From: Dyella kyungheensis
GTDB lineage: Bacteria; Pseudomonadota; Gammaproteobacteria; Xanthomonadales; Rhodanobacteraceae
DNA length: 64,000 nt
Assembly: GCF_016905005.1 (NCBI RefSeq)
Contig: NZ_JADIKC010000007.1
Location: 209,717-273,716, forward strand
Direction of reading: 5' to 3'
The translations under genes were made by a program, and so were the position numbers. Positions 1 to 8,616 of the stretch are shown here, one piece after another. The notes beneath the pieces are model-generated. The model had not been told where the DNA came from. It saw nothing but the letters and a program-made list of their open reading frames with translations, and searched no databases. The first letter of the stretch is position 1. Each line of letters begins with the position of its first letter.

Positions 1-1
1 G

Positions 2-244
2 CGCATCTTCGAGGAATTCGTGCAGTTGCAGGCCAGCGAAAGCGAACGCCGTGGCGGCTACGGCTTGGGCCTGGCCATCGCCGAACGCCTCGCCCGCCTG
101 CTCGGCACGCGCATCGGCCTGCGTTCGGAACCGGGCCGCGGCAGCACGTTCTGGTTCGATCTGCCGCGCATGCCGCAGATGGAACGCCACTCCAGCTCCA
201 GCGCACAGAAGCCGGCCGCTCCGGCTTGGCGCCAGGCGAGCTGA
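2..244 (+). CDS. Sensor histidine kinase, C-terminal fragment
   Basis: The reading frame is open from the window edge, so only the last 80 residues of the protein are present. They carry the end of an HATPase_c domain: RIFEEFVQ, then a G2-type box GYGLGLAIAERL, then the final strand GSTFWFDLPR. A 25-residue Ser/Ala/Pro-rich tail follows and there is no receiver domain, so this is the kinase end of a two-component system. Its sensing part, partner regulator and signal lie outside the window. The tRNA-Lys gene downstream is on the opposite strand and unrelated. The HATPase assignment is secure; nothing can be said about the stimulus. Confidence 0.85.
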   Translation, partial: RIFEEFVQLQASESERRGGYGLGLAIAERLARLLGTRIGLRSEPGRGSTFWFDLPRMPQMERHSSSSAQKPAAPAWRQAS

Positions 245-269
245 CCTCCGAGCTCCTCGTATCGCAGGC

Positions 270-296
270 AAAAAAAGACCCGCGTCGCCGCGGGCC
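270..296 (-). terminator. Rho-independent terminator of tRNA-Lys
   Basis: On the minus strand, 12 bases past the encoded CCA end of the tRNA, six G/C pairs (279-284 with 289-294) close a four-base loop. A run of T follows on that strand (A at 270-276 on the plus strand). Confidence 0.75.
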
Positions 297-307
297 TCCG
301 ATACTTT

Positions 308-383
308 TGGTGGGTCGTCCGAGATTCGAACTCGGGACCAATAGATTAAAAGTCTACTGCTCTACCGACTGAGCTAACGACCC
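308..383 (-). tRNA. tRNA-Lys (anticodon TTT)
   Basis: The minus strand folds into a standard 76-nt cloverleaf. The acceptor stem GGGTCGT pairs with ACGACCC, the discriminator base is A and the CCA end is encoded (308-310). The D-arm contains AGCTCAGTCGGTAGAGC. The anticodon loop CTTTTAA gives anticodon TTT, and the T-loop is GTTCGAA. It reads AAA/AAG lysine codons. It stands alone with its own terminator, and no integrase or direct repeat at its 3' end marks it as an island attachment site. Confidence 0.97.
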
Positions 384-444
384 ACGCGTCAAAAGCCAGC
401 CCGATATTTTATGGGCTGAGCGCCCCAGGCACAAGCAAGCCCGT

Positions 445-1131
445 TCAGGCGTAACGGGTCGGATCCGGCAGGCCGGCAATGCTGAAGCCCTGGGCGCGCA
501 GGTGGCAGGCGTCGCAATGGCCGCAGGCGCGACCCTCGGCGTCGGCTTGGTAGCAGCTCACGGTCTCGGCGAAATCCACGCCCAGGCGCTGGCCTTCGCG
601 GGCGATGTCGGCCTTGCTCATGCGCATCAGCGGCGCGTGGATGCGGATGCCCGCGCCTTCCACGCCGGCCTTGGTCGCCACGTTCGCCAACTGCTCGAAG
701 GCCTCGATGAAGGCCGGGCGGCAATCGGGGTAGCCCGAATAATCCACCGCATTCACGCCGCACCAGATATCGGTGGAACCGAGCACTTCGGCCCAGCCCA
801 GCGCGATCGACAACATGATGGTGTTGCGCGCCGGCACGTAGGTGACCGGAATGCCCTGCTCGCCGGTCTGGTCGAGCGGCACGTCGATGTCGGCGGTCAG
901 TGCGGAGCCGCCGATCGTGCGCAGATCCACCTGGACCGTCTTGTGCTCGACCGCGCCCAGAAGGCGCGACACGCGTTCGGAAGCCGCCAGTTCCGCACTG
1001 TGGCGCTGGCCGTAGGCTACGCTCAGCGCATGCACCTGATAGCCCTGCTCGCGCGCGATGGCAATGGTGACCGCCGAATCCATGCCGCCGGAAACGAGCA
1101 CGACGGCCTTGCGGGGAGTTGTTTGAGACAT
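445..1131 (-). CDS. queC: 7-cyano-7-deazaguanine synthase QueC
   Basis: QueC converts 7-carboxy-7-deazaguanine to preQ0 using ATP and ammonia, a cytoplasmic step in queuosine tRNA modification. The 228-residue length is normal. The PP-loop SGGMDS sits at residues 14-19, and a zinc-binding cysteine cluster near the C terminus reads [17 protein letters not shown]. The ATG start is clear. The gene lies 145 bp downstream of queE on the same strand, so both enzymes either side of the carboxydeazaguanine intermediate are made here, at the end of the tol-pal block, an arrangement common in gammaproteobacteria. Confidence 0.97.
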   Translation of the reverse strand: MSQTTPRKAVVLVSGGMDSAVTIAIAREQGYQVHALSVAYGQRHSAELAASERVSRLLGAVEHKTVQVDLRTIGGSALTADIDVPLDQTGEQGIPVTYVPARNTIMLSIALGWAEVLGSTDIWCGVNAVDYSGYPDCRPAFIEAFEQLANVATKAGVEGAGIRIHAPLMRMSKADIAREGQRLGVDFAETVSCYQADAEGRACGHCDACHLRAQGFSIAGLPDPTRYA

Positions 1132-1276
1132 GGGATGAGATCCACTGCAGGTTCAGGCCGGTGATCCGGCCGAGAGAGCGCCAGCGGCAACACAGGCCGA
1201 AGCGCGAAACGCATGAAGCGGGCGGCGAGCAGCGCAGCGCAACGAAGGCGCCTCGCATGCCTCGGCACTCACCCCA

Positions 1277-1975
1277 TCAATGTCCTGGCTCGTCGTTCCA
1301 CAGCAGCTTGTGCAGCTGCAACTGGAAACGCACGTCCAGCTTGTCCTCGATGATCCATTCGGCCAGCTCGCGCGGCTTGATGGCGCCGTGCACCGGCGAG
1401 AACAGCACCATGCAGCGCGCGGTGAGGCGATGTTCGGCCACCGTATAGCGCGCCCATTCGTAATCGGCGCGACTGGCGATGACGATCTTGACCTGATCGT
1501 GCGGCAGCAGATGCTCGATGTTCGACCACAGGTTGCGCTTGGCTTCGCCCGAGTCGGGCGCCTTGAGGTCCATCACCTTGCGCACGCGCGGATCGACCGT
1601 CGACACGTCCAGCGCGCCGGAGGTTTCCAGCGATACGTCGTGGCCCGCGTCGCACAGGCGCGTCAGCAGGATCAGGCAACGCTTCTGCGCCAGCGGTTCG
1701 CCGCCGGTGACGCAGACATGTTTGGCGCCATGCGAGGCGACTTCGGCCACGATGTCGTCGATCTCGCGCCAGTCGCCGCCGTAGAAGGAATACTCGGTGT
1801 CGCACCACACGCAGCGCAGCGGGCAACCGGTCAATCGCACGAACACCGTGCGCCAGCCGATGGCATCGGCCTCGCCTTGAATCGAGTGGAAGATCTCGGT
1901 GATGCGCAGGCGCTCAGCGGCCGCCTGGGTCGAGGTGGTGGAAGCCACGCTCGTGCTACTGCCAGTCACAACCAC
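1277..1975 (-). CDS. queE: 7-carboxy-7-deazaguanine synthase QueE
   Basis: QueE is a radical-SAM enzyme that contracts the ring of 6-carboxytetrahydropterin to 7-carboxy-7-deazaguanine in queuosine synthesis. The CX3CX2C cluster motif is at residues 51-58 (CPLRCVWC), and the family opening ITEIFHSIQGE lies near residue 25. GTG is the start drawn here; a second in-frame GTG at 1969 has better spacing from a GAGG ribosome-binding site and may be the true start. The gene begins 4 bp after the cpoB stop, so it is probably translated from the same messenger as pal-cpoB. The Ser/Thr-rich first 20 residues are likely dispensable or not translated. Confidence 0.95.
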   Translation of the reverse strand: MVVTGSSTSVASTTSTQAAAERLRITEIFHSIQGEADAIGWRTVFVRLTGCPLRCVWCDTEYSFYGGDWREIDDIVAEVASHGAKHVCVTGGEPLAQKRCLILLTRLCDAGHDVSLETSGALDVSTVDPRVRKVMDLKAPDSGEAKRNLWSNIEHLLPHDQVKIVIASRADYEWARYTVAEHRLTARCMVLFSPVHGAIKPRELAEWIIEDKLDVRFQLQLHKLLWNDEPGH

Positions 1976-1979
1976 GTCC

Positions 1980-2852
1980 TCAGTTGGCCGGCTGGGCCTG
2001 CAGGCGGCGCAGGCGCTCCTGCGCCAGACCGGCCGCCTTGGAGCCGGGGTACTTCGCGCTGACGTTCTTCAGCGTGCTCTTGCCGGCGTCGACCTGCTTG
2101 AGCTCGATCTGGCTGTAGCCGACCTTGAGCATGGCGTCGGGCACTTTCTCGCTCTGCGGAAACTGGGTCAGCAGATGCTGGAACGCTTCCATCGCCACCT
2201 GGTAATTGCTGGTGGCGTAGTACGACTCGCCCAGCCAGTAGAACGCGTTCGGCAGCAGCGGGCTGTCCGGGTACTGCTGGATGAAATTGCGGAAGTCACG
2301 CGAGGACTTCACGTAGTCGCCGGCACGCAGCGACTTGAAGGCGTCGTCATAGGCGGCCTGCGCGGTGGCATTGGTCGCCGCGGCGCCCTTGCCTGCCGCA
2401 GCCGCGGCCGCTGCCGGCTTGGCTGCTGCGGCCGGTTGCGGCGCAACAGGCGGCACCGGCGGTGCGACGTTGGCGGCCGGAGGCGGCACGTTGGGATTGG
2501 CATTCCCCGCATTTGCACCCGCTGCACCGGCACCGCTTTCGAGGTGGCCCAGGCGCGAATCGAAATCCGAGGCTTGCGCTTTGTTCTTGTCGTTGGCTTC
2601 CTGCAGCTGGTGCTGCAGTTCCTCGATCTGGCCCTGCATCTGCTGCAATTGGGACTGCAGCGCCTGCACCTGGTTGACCAGGGCGGTTCCCTGATTCTGG
2701 CCCTGCGCCTGCTGTTCGAGCCGCGATACGCGGTCGGCGAGGCTGAGCCGTGAATCCTGGGCCTGTGCCGGGATGACAAAAAGCATGGCGGACGCGATTG
2801 CGCCCGCCATGCCCATCCTGGCCGTGAAGCTGTTAGCCAGTGTCTTCTTCAT
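1980..2852 (-). CDS. cpoB: Cell division coordinator CpoB (YbgF), periplasmic TPR protein
   Basis: CpoB links outer-membrane constriction by Tol-Pal to septal peptidoglycan synthesis. The 290-residue protein starts at MKKTLANS with a signal peptide ending at PAQA. A coiled-coil trimerisation segment follows (about residues 30-95, Gln/Leu-rich). An Ala/Pro-rich linker (about 105-155) leads to three tetratricopeptide repeats at the C terminus, beginning near AAYDDAFKSLRAGDY. Its ATG overlaps the pal stop by one base (TAATG), so translation is coupled to pal. The long low-complexity linker is typical for Xanthomonadales members of the family. Confidence 0.94.
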   Translation of the reverse strand: MKKTLANSFTARMGMAGAIASAMLFVIPAQAQDSRLSLADRVSRLEQQAQGQNQGTALVNQVQALQSQLQQMQGQIEELQHQLQEANDKNKAQASDFDSRLGHLESGAGAAGANAGNANPNVPPPAANVAPPVPPVAPQPAAAAKPAAAAAAAGKGAAATNATAQAAYDDAFKSLRAGDYVKSSRDFRNFIQQYPDSPLLPNAFYWLGESYYATSNYQVAMEAFQHLLTQFPQSEKVPDAMLKVGYSQIELKQVDAGKSTLKNVSAKYPGSKAAGLAQERLRRLQAQPAN

Positions 2853-3358
2853 TACTTCGCCGTGTAGACGATCTCGACGCGACGGTTCTTGCTCCAGCAA
2901 TCTTCGTTGTGCTCACGGCACACCGGCTTTTCCTTGCCGTACGAGATCACGTTGAGCTGGCTGGCCGAGCCACCGTTCGACTGCAGCGCGCTGGACACGG
3001 CATTGCCGCGACGCTCGCCCAGGCCGAGGTTGTACTCGCGCGTGCCGCGCTCGTCGGTGTTGCCTTCGAGACGGATCTGCGCCATCGGGCGATCCTGCAG
3101 GTACTTGGCGTGGCAAGCCATGATCTGCTGGAACTCAGGCTTGATTTCGTCCTTGTCGAAATCGAAGTACACAACGCGCTGACGGAGGCAGGCGTCGGTA
3201 TCGAGATCGGCCGGGGTGTACTTGCCAGCGGTCGACGGAGCCGGGGTGGTCATCGGCGCTTCCGGCTGCGGCTGCGGCTTGACTTCCTGCTTCTTCGAGC
3301 ATGCGGCCGCGCCAACGCAGAGCAGGGCGACCAGGGCGACGCGAACGGTCTTATTCAT
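2852..3358 (-). CDS. pal: Peptidoglycan-associated lipoprotein Pal
   Basis: Pal is an outer-membrane lipoprotein that grips peptidoglycan and is the outer-membrane end of the Tol-Pal machine. The 168-residue protein has a lipobox ending GAAAC, a Pro/Gln-rich tether, and an OmpA-like domain with VYFDFDKDEI and the diaminopimelate-binding region GNTDERGTREYNLGLGERR. The start MNKTVRV has a well-placed AAGGAACG ribosome-binding site. A 251-bp gap separates it from tolB, which suggests pal-cpoB-que also have a promoter of their own; a GC hairpin at 3431-3444 lies in that leader. Confidence 0.97.
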   Translation of the reverse strand: MNKTVRVALVALLCVGAAACSKKQEVKPQPQPEAPMTTPAPSTAGKYTPADLDTDACLRQRVVYFDFDKDEIKPEFQQIMACHAKYLQDRPMAQIRLEGNTDERGTREYNLGLGERRGNAVSSALQSNGGSASQLNVISYGKEKPVCREHNEDCWSKNRRVEIVYTAK

Positions 3359-3609
3359 GGTGGACGTTCCTTCAAACAGGTTTGAGTTCCGACAGTCAAT
3401 AATGATTGCGGTTACGGGACAGTTTTCGCCGGTGAACCGGCTGTTATTTTGACATTTTTGCTGCCGGCCGTGCGCTGTCTCGCACTGCCTCGCCCACCGA
3501 CCGCGACGCAAGGCCGCGGCTGGCAAGCTGCTTGACCCCGGCGTGTCGTCCAAGGACTTCACGCCGTGATCACATGGTCGTGACGCTTACGCGTTACGGC
3601 ATGAACTGT

Positions 3610-4932
3610 TTATCGCTGACGATAAGGACCCCAAGCCGGTTCGCGAACGTCGCCATCGGCAAGCACCAGTCGCTGACGAACCAGGCCGTCGGCGGACACG
3701 GCGTAAAGCACGCCGCGTCGACCTTCCGAAGCGGCGTACAGCAGCATGCTCGCATTGGGCGCGAAACTCGGGGTTTCGTCGATTGGACCCGGCGAGATGA
3801 AGCGCACCTGCCCACCCAGACTGCGATCCATAATGGCAATACGATACACGTTCCCGTTGCCCTGCACCATCGCGATCTGCTTGCCGTCATAGCTGATCGA
3901 GGCGTTGGCGTTGAACTGGCCCTGGAAAGTGATGCGCTCTGCCCCGCCACCGCTGGCCGACATCTGGTAGAGCTGCGGGCGGCCCGAGCGGTCGGAGGTG
4001 AAGATGATGCTCTGGCCATCCGGCGTCCAGCGCGGCTCGGTATCGATGGCGAGGTTGTTGGTCAGGCGGGTCTCCGAGCGGGAGCCCACGTCCATCACGT
4101 AGATCTCGGGGTTGCCCTGGTACGAGAGCGCCAGCGCCAGCTTGCTGCCATCCGGCGACCAGGACGGTGCACCGTTGATGCCCTTCGCGCGAGCCGACAC
4201 GAGCTGACGCGAACCGGTCGTAATGTCTTGCACGTAGATGGCCGAATTGCCGCTTTCGAACGACACGTAGGCAATCTTGCGGCCATCCGGCGACCACGCC
4301 GGCGACAGCAGCGACTCGCGCGAGCGGGCCACGACCTGCGGGTTATAGCCGTCCGAATCGGCCACGATCAGCGAATAGGTGGTGTTGTTGCCCAGGCCGA
4401 CCGAGGTGATGTACGCAATGCGTGTCCAGAACGCGCCGCGCACGCCGGTGATCTTCTCGTAGATGGCATCGGCAATCTGGTGGGCCACGCCGCGCAGGTC
4501 GCCGGCCGGGGCGGTGAATGCCTGGGCCAGCAGGCTCTGCTGGCGGTTCACGTCCCACAGTTCGTATTCCACCCGCAGCATGCCGCCGCCGGCATCGCTG
4601 ATGCGGCCCACGGTGATGTAGTCCTGCTTGAGCAGGCGCCAGGTGGCGAAGTTGATGTCCGCGCCCTTGGACGGCGTCTCCACGATTTCGCTCTTGGCCA
4701 GCGAGCGGAATTTGCCGGAGCGGTTGAAGTCGTTGCGGATGACATCGGCGATGTCGGTCGACAACGGCGCACCGCCGGCCTGCGCGAACGGCACGACGGT
4801 GATCGGCGTGGCCGATTTCGTCACGCCCTCGACGGTGCCGGTGAGGGTGGAGGTCTGCGCCGACGCCAGCCCTGCGCACAGCAGGGCAAGCAGTCCAAGC
4901 AATAGGGCCAGATAGCGGGATGGCTTTTTCAT
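3610..4932 (-). CDS. tolB: Tol-Pal system beta-propeller protein TolB
   Basis: TolB is the periplasmic propeller that binds Pal and transmits TolA activity. The 440 residues match the usual length. A signal peptide ends near GLASAQ, an N-terminal alpha/beta domain follows to about residue 165, and then come PD40 propeller blades with the repeated motif PAWSPDGRKIAYVS, PSWSPDGSKLALAL, PRWTPDGQSIIFTS. It begins 11 bp after tolA on the same strand, inside ybgC-tolQRAB. Confidence 0.97.
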   Translation of the reverse strand: MKKPSRYLALLLGLLALLCAGLASAQTSTLTGTVEGVTKSATPITVVPFAQAGGAPLSTDIADVIRNDFNRSGKFRSLAKSEIVETPSKGADINFATWRLLKQDYITVGRISDAGGGMLRVEYELWDVNRQQSLLAQAFTAPAGDLRGVAHQIADAIYEKITGVRGAFWTRIAYITSVGLGNNTTYSLIVADSDGYNPQVVARSRESLLSPAWSPDGRKIAYVSFESGNSAIYVQDITTGSRQLVSARAKGINGAPSWSPDGSKLALALSYQGNPEIYVMDVGSRSETRLTNNLAIDTEPRWTPDGQSIIFTSDRSGRPQLYQMSASGGGAERITFQGQFNANASISYDGKQIAMVQGNGNVYRIAIMDRSLGGQVRFISPGPIDETPSFAPNASMLLYAASEGRRGVLYAVSADGLVRQRLVLADGDVREPAWGPYRQR

Positions 4933-4943
4933 TGCGTTCTCAC

Positions 4944-5885
4944 CTATGGCTTGAAAAACATATCAACGTTGCGGCTGAAGACCTTTTCGAAGCCCTTGAA
5001 GGGCAACTGGTTGGCCCTCATCGCGGCGTCTTCGACGGACTTGCGCCCGGCTTCATCGAACGGGCAACTGGCGTCGACCTTCGCGCTGACGACCTGCCCG
5101 CCCTGCAGCTGCACAATATGCAGCAGGCACGGCTGGTTGGGCATGTTATCCGGCCCGACCCAGTTCTGTTTGAGCGTATTCTGAATCGCCGCGAGGTATT
5201 GCGCCCTCAAATCGGCGTCATTGCCGTTGCTGCCGGTCTGCGCCTGGTCGGCATACGGCAAGTTCTCACGCCCGTTGTCCTGGGCGTTCTTGAGGTCCTG
5301 CATCTGCTGCTGAGCCTGCTTGGCCCTGCTTTCCGCCTGTTTGCGCGAGTTGTCGGCCGCGTCCATCTTGGCGAACAGCTCGTCCAGCTTCTTCTGCTCT
5401 TCCTGCTTGTGCTTGGCCGCCTGGGCGTCCAATTCGGCGGCGCGCTGGCGCTGCTTCTCTTCCTGTTCCTTCTTGGCGTCTTCCGCCTTTTGGGCGGCAT
5501 CGGCCACGATCTTTTCCTGATCGACGGTGTCCGGATGCTCCGGCGGGGGCGGCAGCTGCTTGATCTTGGGGGTTTCTTCCGACGGCGGCGGCGGTATCGA
5601 GGGCGGCGGCGGCACCGTGTCGGGCACCGGTTTGGCCTTGGCCGATTTCGGCGGCGGCGCAGCGGTGATGCCCACCAGCTCGGCCTCGATGATTTCACCC
5701 TGCAGCGACACCGGCTTGGCGCAGGTGATCGGATTCCAGCTGGCCGGAAGGTTCAGCGTGGCGAACATTTCTTCGTAGAACGAGCACGGAATCACCGCGA
5801 AGGCCAGGAAGCCCACGATGCCAAGATGGAGAATGGCGGAAAGGACGACCGCCTTGGACGTGCCCTTAGGGGAGTCGGCCCTCAT
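4944..5885 (-). CDS. tolA: Cell envelope integrity protein TolA
   Basis: TolA spans the periplasm and couples TolQR proton-motive energy to TolB-Pal. It has one N-terminal membrane helix (VLSAILHLGIVGFLAFAV). A proline-rich stretch (about residues 75-115) and a long Lys/Glu/Ala/Gln-rich helical domain (about 120-210) follow. The TolA-C domain occupies the last 90 residues and has two cysteines (CLLHIVQL, DASCPFDE) that fit its conserved disulfide. The start overlaps the tolR stop by 4 bp (ATGA). Domain II is short compared with E. coli TolA, as usual in this order. Confidence 0.94.
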   Translation of the reverse strand: MRADSPKGTSKAVVLSAILHLGIVGFLAFAVIPCSFYEEMFATLNLPASWNPITCAKPVSLQGEIIEAELVGITAAPPPKSAKAKPVPDTVPPPPSIPPPPSEETPKIKQLPPPPEHPDTVDQEKIVADAAQKAEDAKKEQEEKQRQRAAELDAQAAKHKQEEQKKLDELFAKMDAADNSRKQAESRAKQAQQQMQDLKNAQDNGRENLPYADQAQTGSNGNDADLRAQYLAAIQNTLKQNWVGPDNMPNQPCLLHIVQLQGGQVVSAKVDASCPFDEAGRKSVEDAAMRANQLPFKGFEKVFSRNVDMFFKP

Positions 5886-6319
5886 TTCTTGGCGCCCGAC
5901 TCCGGTGCGCTCATCAGGCCCACCTTGGCCACGCCAGCCTGCTGCAGATCGGCCAGCACCTGGTAGACGCCGTCGTACTTGCCGTCGCGATCGCCCGCGA
6001 CCAGCACGCTGACCTGCGGATTGGCCTTCACGAAGGCGCCGACCTTGAGCTTCATGGTCGCCACATCCACCGGCTGATGCTTCTCGGCACCCAGCGTGAG
6101 GTACAGCTGGCCACCCTGGTCGACCGCGATGATCACCGGATCTTTCTTGTCCTGCATCGACTTGGCGTTGGCCTGCGGCAGGTTCACGTCGACGTTGGAA
6201 TTGAGCATCGGCGTGGTGACCATGAAGATGATCAACAGCACCAGCATCACGTCGATATAGGGAACGACGTTGATCTCGGATTTGAGCTTGAAGCGCTTGT
6301 GGCGCGCGGAGCTACGCAT
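5882..6319 (-). CDS. tolR: Tol-Pal proton channel subunit TolR
   Basis: TolR belongs to the ExbD/TolR family and forms the proton-conducting part of the TolQR motor in the inner membrane. The 145-residue protein has one membrane helix (PYIDVMLVLLIIFMVTTPML). The aspartate at residue 23 matches the essential proton-carrying Asp of E. coli TolR. A periplasmic dimerisation domain follows. It lies 10 bp from tolQ and overlaps tolA by 4 bp. Confidence 0.97.
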   Translation of the reverse strand: MRSSARHKRFKLKSEINVVPYIDVMLVLLIIFMVTTPMLNSNVDVNLPQANAKSMQDKKDPVIIAVDQGGQLYLTLGAEKHQPVDVATMKLKVGAFVKANPQVSVLVAGDRDGKYDGVYQVLADLQQAGVAKVGLMSAPESGAKK

Positions 6320-6329
6320 CGTCGAGTCC

Positions 6330-7016
6330 TCAGGCCGCTTCGTCGGTCTGGATCTGACGCTGCAGCACCGACGAGAACTCTTCCTGGAACACTTCGTAGC
6401 GCGAGGCCACGCGCTCGACCTTGTTGGCGAAGCGGTTGTACGCCCACACCGCCGGGATCGCGGCGAACAGGCCCATCGCGGTGGCGATCAGCGCTTCGGA
6501 AATGTGCGGCGCCACCACGGCGATGGTGACATCCTTCATTTCGCCCAAGCCCTGGAAGGCGCCCATGATGCCGATGACGGTGCCGAACAGGCCGACGTAC
6601 GGGCTGATCGAACCCACGTTGGCGAGGAATTCCAGGTTGCGTTCCAGGCGGCCGATCTCGCGGGTGCCGGCCACGCGCATGGCGCGCTCGGAACCCTCGA
6701 TGACCACGCGCATGTCATGCACGCGGCGCTGGCGCTGGCGCACGAATTCGCGGAAGCCCGACTCGAACACGTTTTCCATGCCGCCGTTCTCGGCGCCGCG
6801 ATTGCTCACTTCGCGGAACAGCTGGGCCAGGTCGGCGCCGGACCAGAAGCGCTCTTCGAAGCCCTCGGCCTCCTGCATCGCGGACTTCAGCTGTGCGTGC
6901 TTGCGGATGATGATCACCCAGGAGAGGAAGGAGAACACCAGCAGCACCAGCATGACGGCCTGCACCAGGATGCTCGCTTCCGCGATCAACTTGAAAATGT
7001 TCAATCCACCGTTCAT
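6330..7016 (-). CDS. tolQ: Tol-Pal proton channel subunit TolQ
   Basis: TolQ is the MotA/ExbB-type stator subunit that surrounds TolR in the inner membrane. The 228-residue protein has an N-terminal helix (SILVQAVMLVLLVFSFLSWV), a long cytoplasmic loop, and a helix pair containing PYVGLFGTVIGIMGAFQGLG and ALIATAMGLFAAIPAVWAYN, the family core. It is the second gene of the ybgC-tolQRAB operon, 33 bp after ybgC. Confidence 0.97.
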   Translation of the reverse strand: MNGGLNIFKLIAEASILVQAVMLVLLVFSFLSWVIIIRKHAQLKSAMQEAEGFEERFWSGADLAQLFREVSNRGAENGGMENVFESGFREFVRQRQRRVHDMRVVIEGSERAMRVAGTREIGRLERNLEFLANVGSISPYVGLFGTVIGIMGAFQGLGEMKDVTIAVVAPHISEALIATAMGLFAAIPAVWAYNRFANKVERVASRYEVFQEEFSSVLQRQIQTDEAA

Positions 7017-7049
7017 TGCTTGGGGGTTCTCCAGCGCACGTACTTTTAT

Positions 7050-7470
7050 TTAAGGGGAAAGGCCGGGGATGAGGTCGGCCGGAATTTGTACAGGACGCAT
7101 GCGGCGAACATCGACGCACGCCACGCGCACCTTTGCGCGGATCAGCTCCGCGCCGTCCGCCCGGCGGATCGTCTGGGCGAAAAGGATACTGGCTGCCCGC
7201 CGTTCTTTGACTTCCACGCTTACCGCCAGTTCATCATCCAGCAGGGCCGCGCGCAGGAAGTCGATCTGCATTTCCCGCACCAGGAAGGCCAGGCCGGTGC
7301 TTTCCTTGACGGCGGACTGGTTGATGCCCAGGGCACGCAACCACTCGCTGCGTGCACGTTCCATGAAACGCAGGTAGCTGGCGTGGTAGACCACCCCGCC
7401 CGCATCGGTATCTTCCCAATAGACGCGCACCGGCCATTCGAACGGCTCGGTGGCCAGGACTTGGCTTGTA

Positions 7471-7478
<8 letters not shown>
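7050..7478 (-). CDS. ybgC: Tol-Pal-associated acyl-CoA thioesterase YbgC
   Basis: YbgC is a hot-dog-fold thioesterase always found with tol-pal and thought to act on acyl-CoA or acyl-ACP at the inner membrane. The 142-residue protein has the 4HBT signature [18 protein letters not shown], with the catalytic Asp in DTDAGG. Its start overlaps the ruvB stop by 8 bp, so in this genome the tol operon is read through from ruvB. Confidence 0.95.
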
Positions 7479-8520
<1,042 letters not shown>

Positions 8521-8590
8521 GGGCGAAATTATGGCAGAGCAGGGTGACGCAGGCTTGAAAAAAAGCCCGCTCACCCGGCACCCAGCATGG

Positions 8591-8614
8591 AAAAGGGCGC
8601 CGAAGCGCCCTTTT
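8591..8614 (-). terminator. Terminator after kup (UUCG tetraloop)
   Basis: Ten perfect pairs (8591-8600 with 8605-8614) close a loop read as TTCG on the minus strand. The stem itself ends in a run of T in both directions. It lies 2 bp past the kup stop and upstream of ruvB, so it separates the ruvCA-kup transcript from ruvB. Confidence 0.88.
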
Positions 8615-8616
8615 CG

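Noticed and set aside
308..383. tRNA-Lys as an island attachment site
   Set aside because: No integrase gene or direct repeat of the tRNA 3' end is seen in the flanking sequence.
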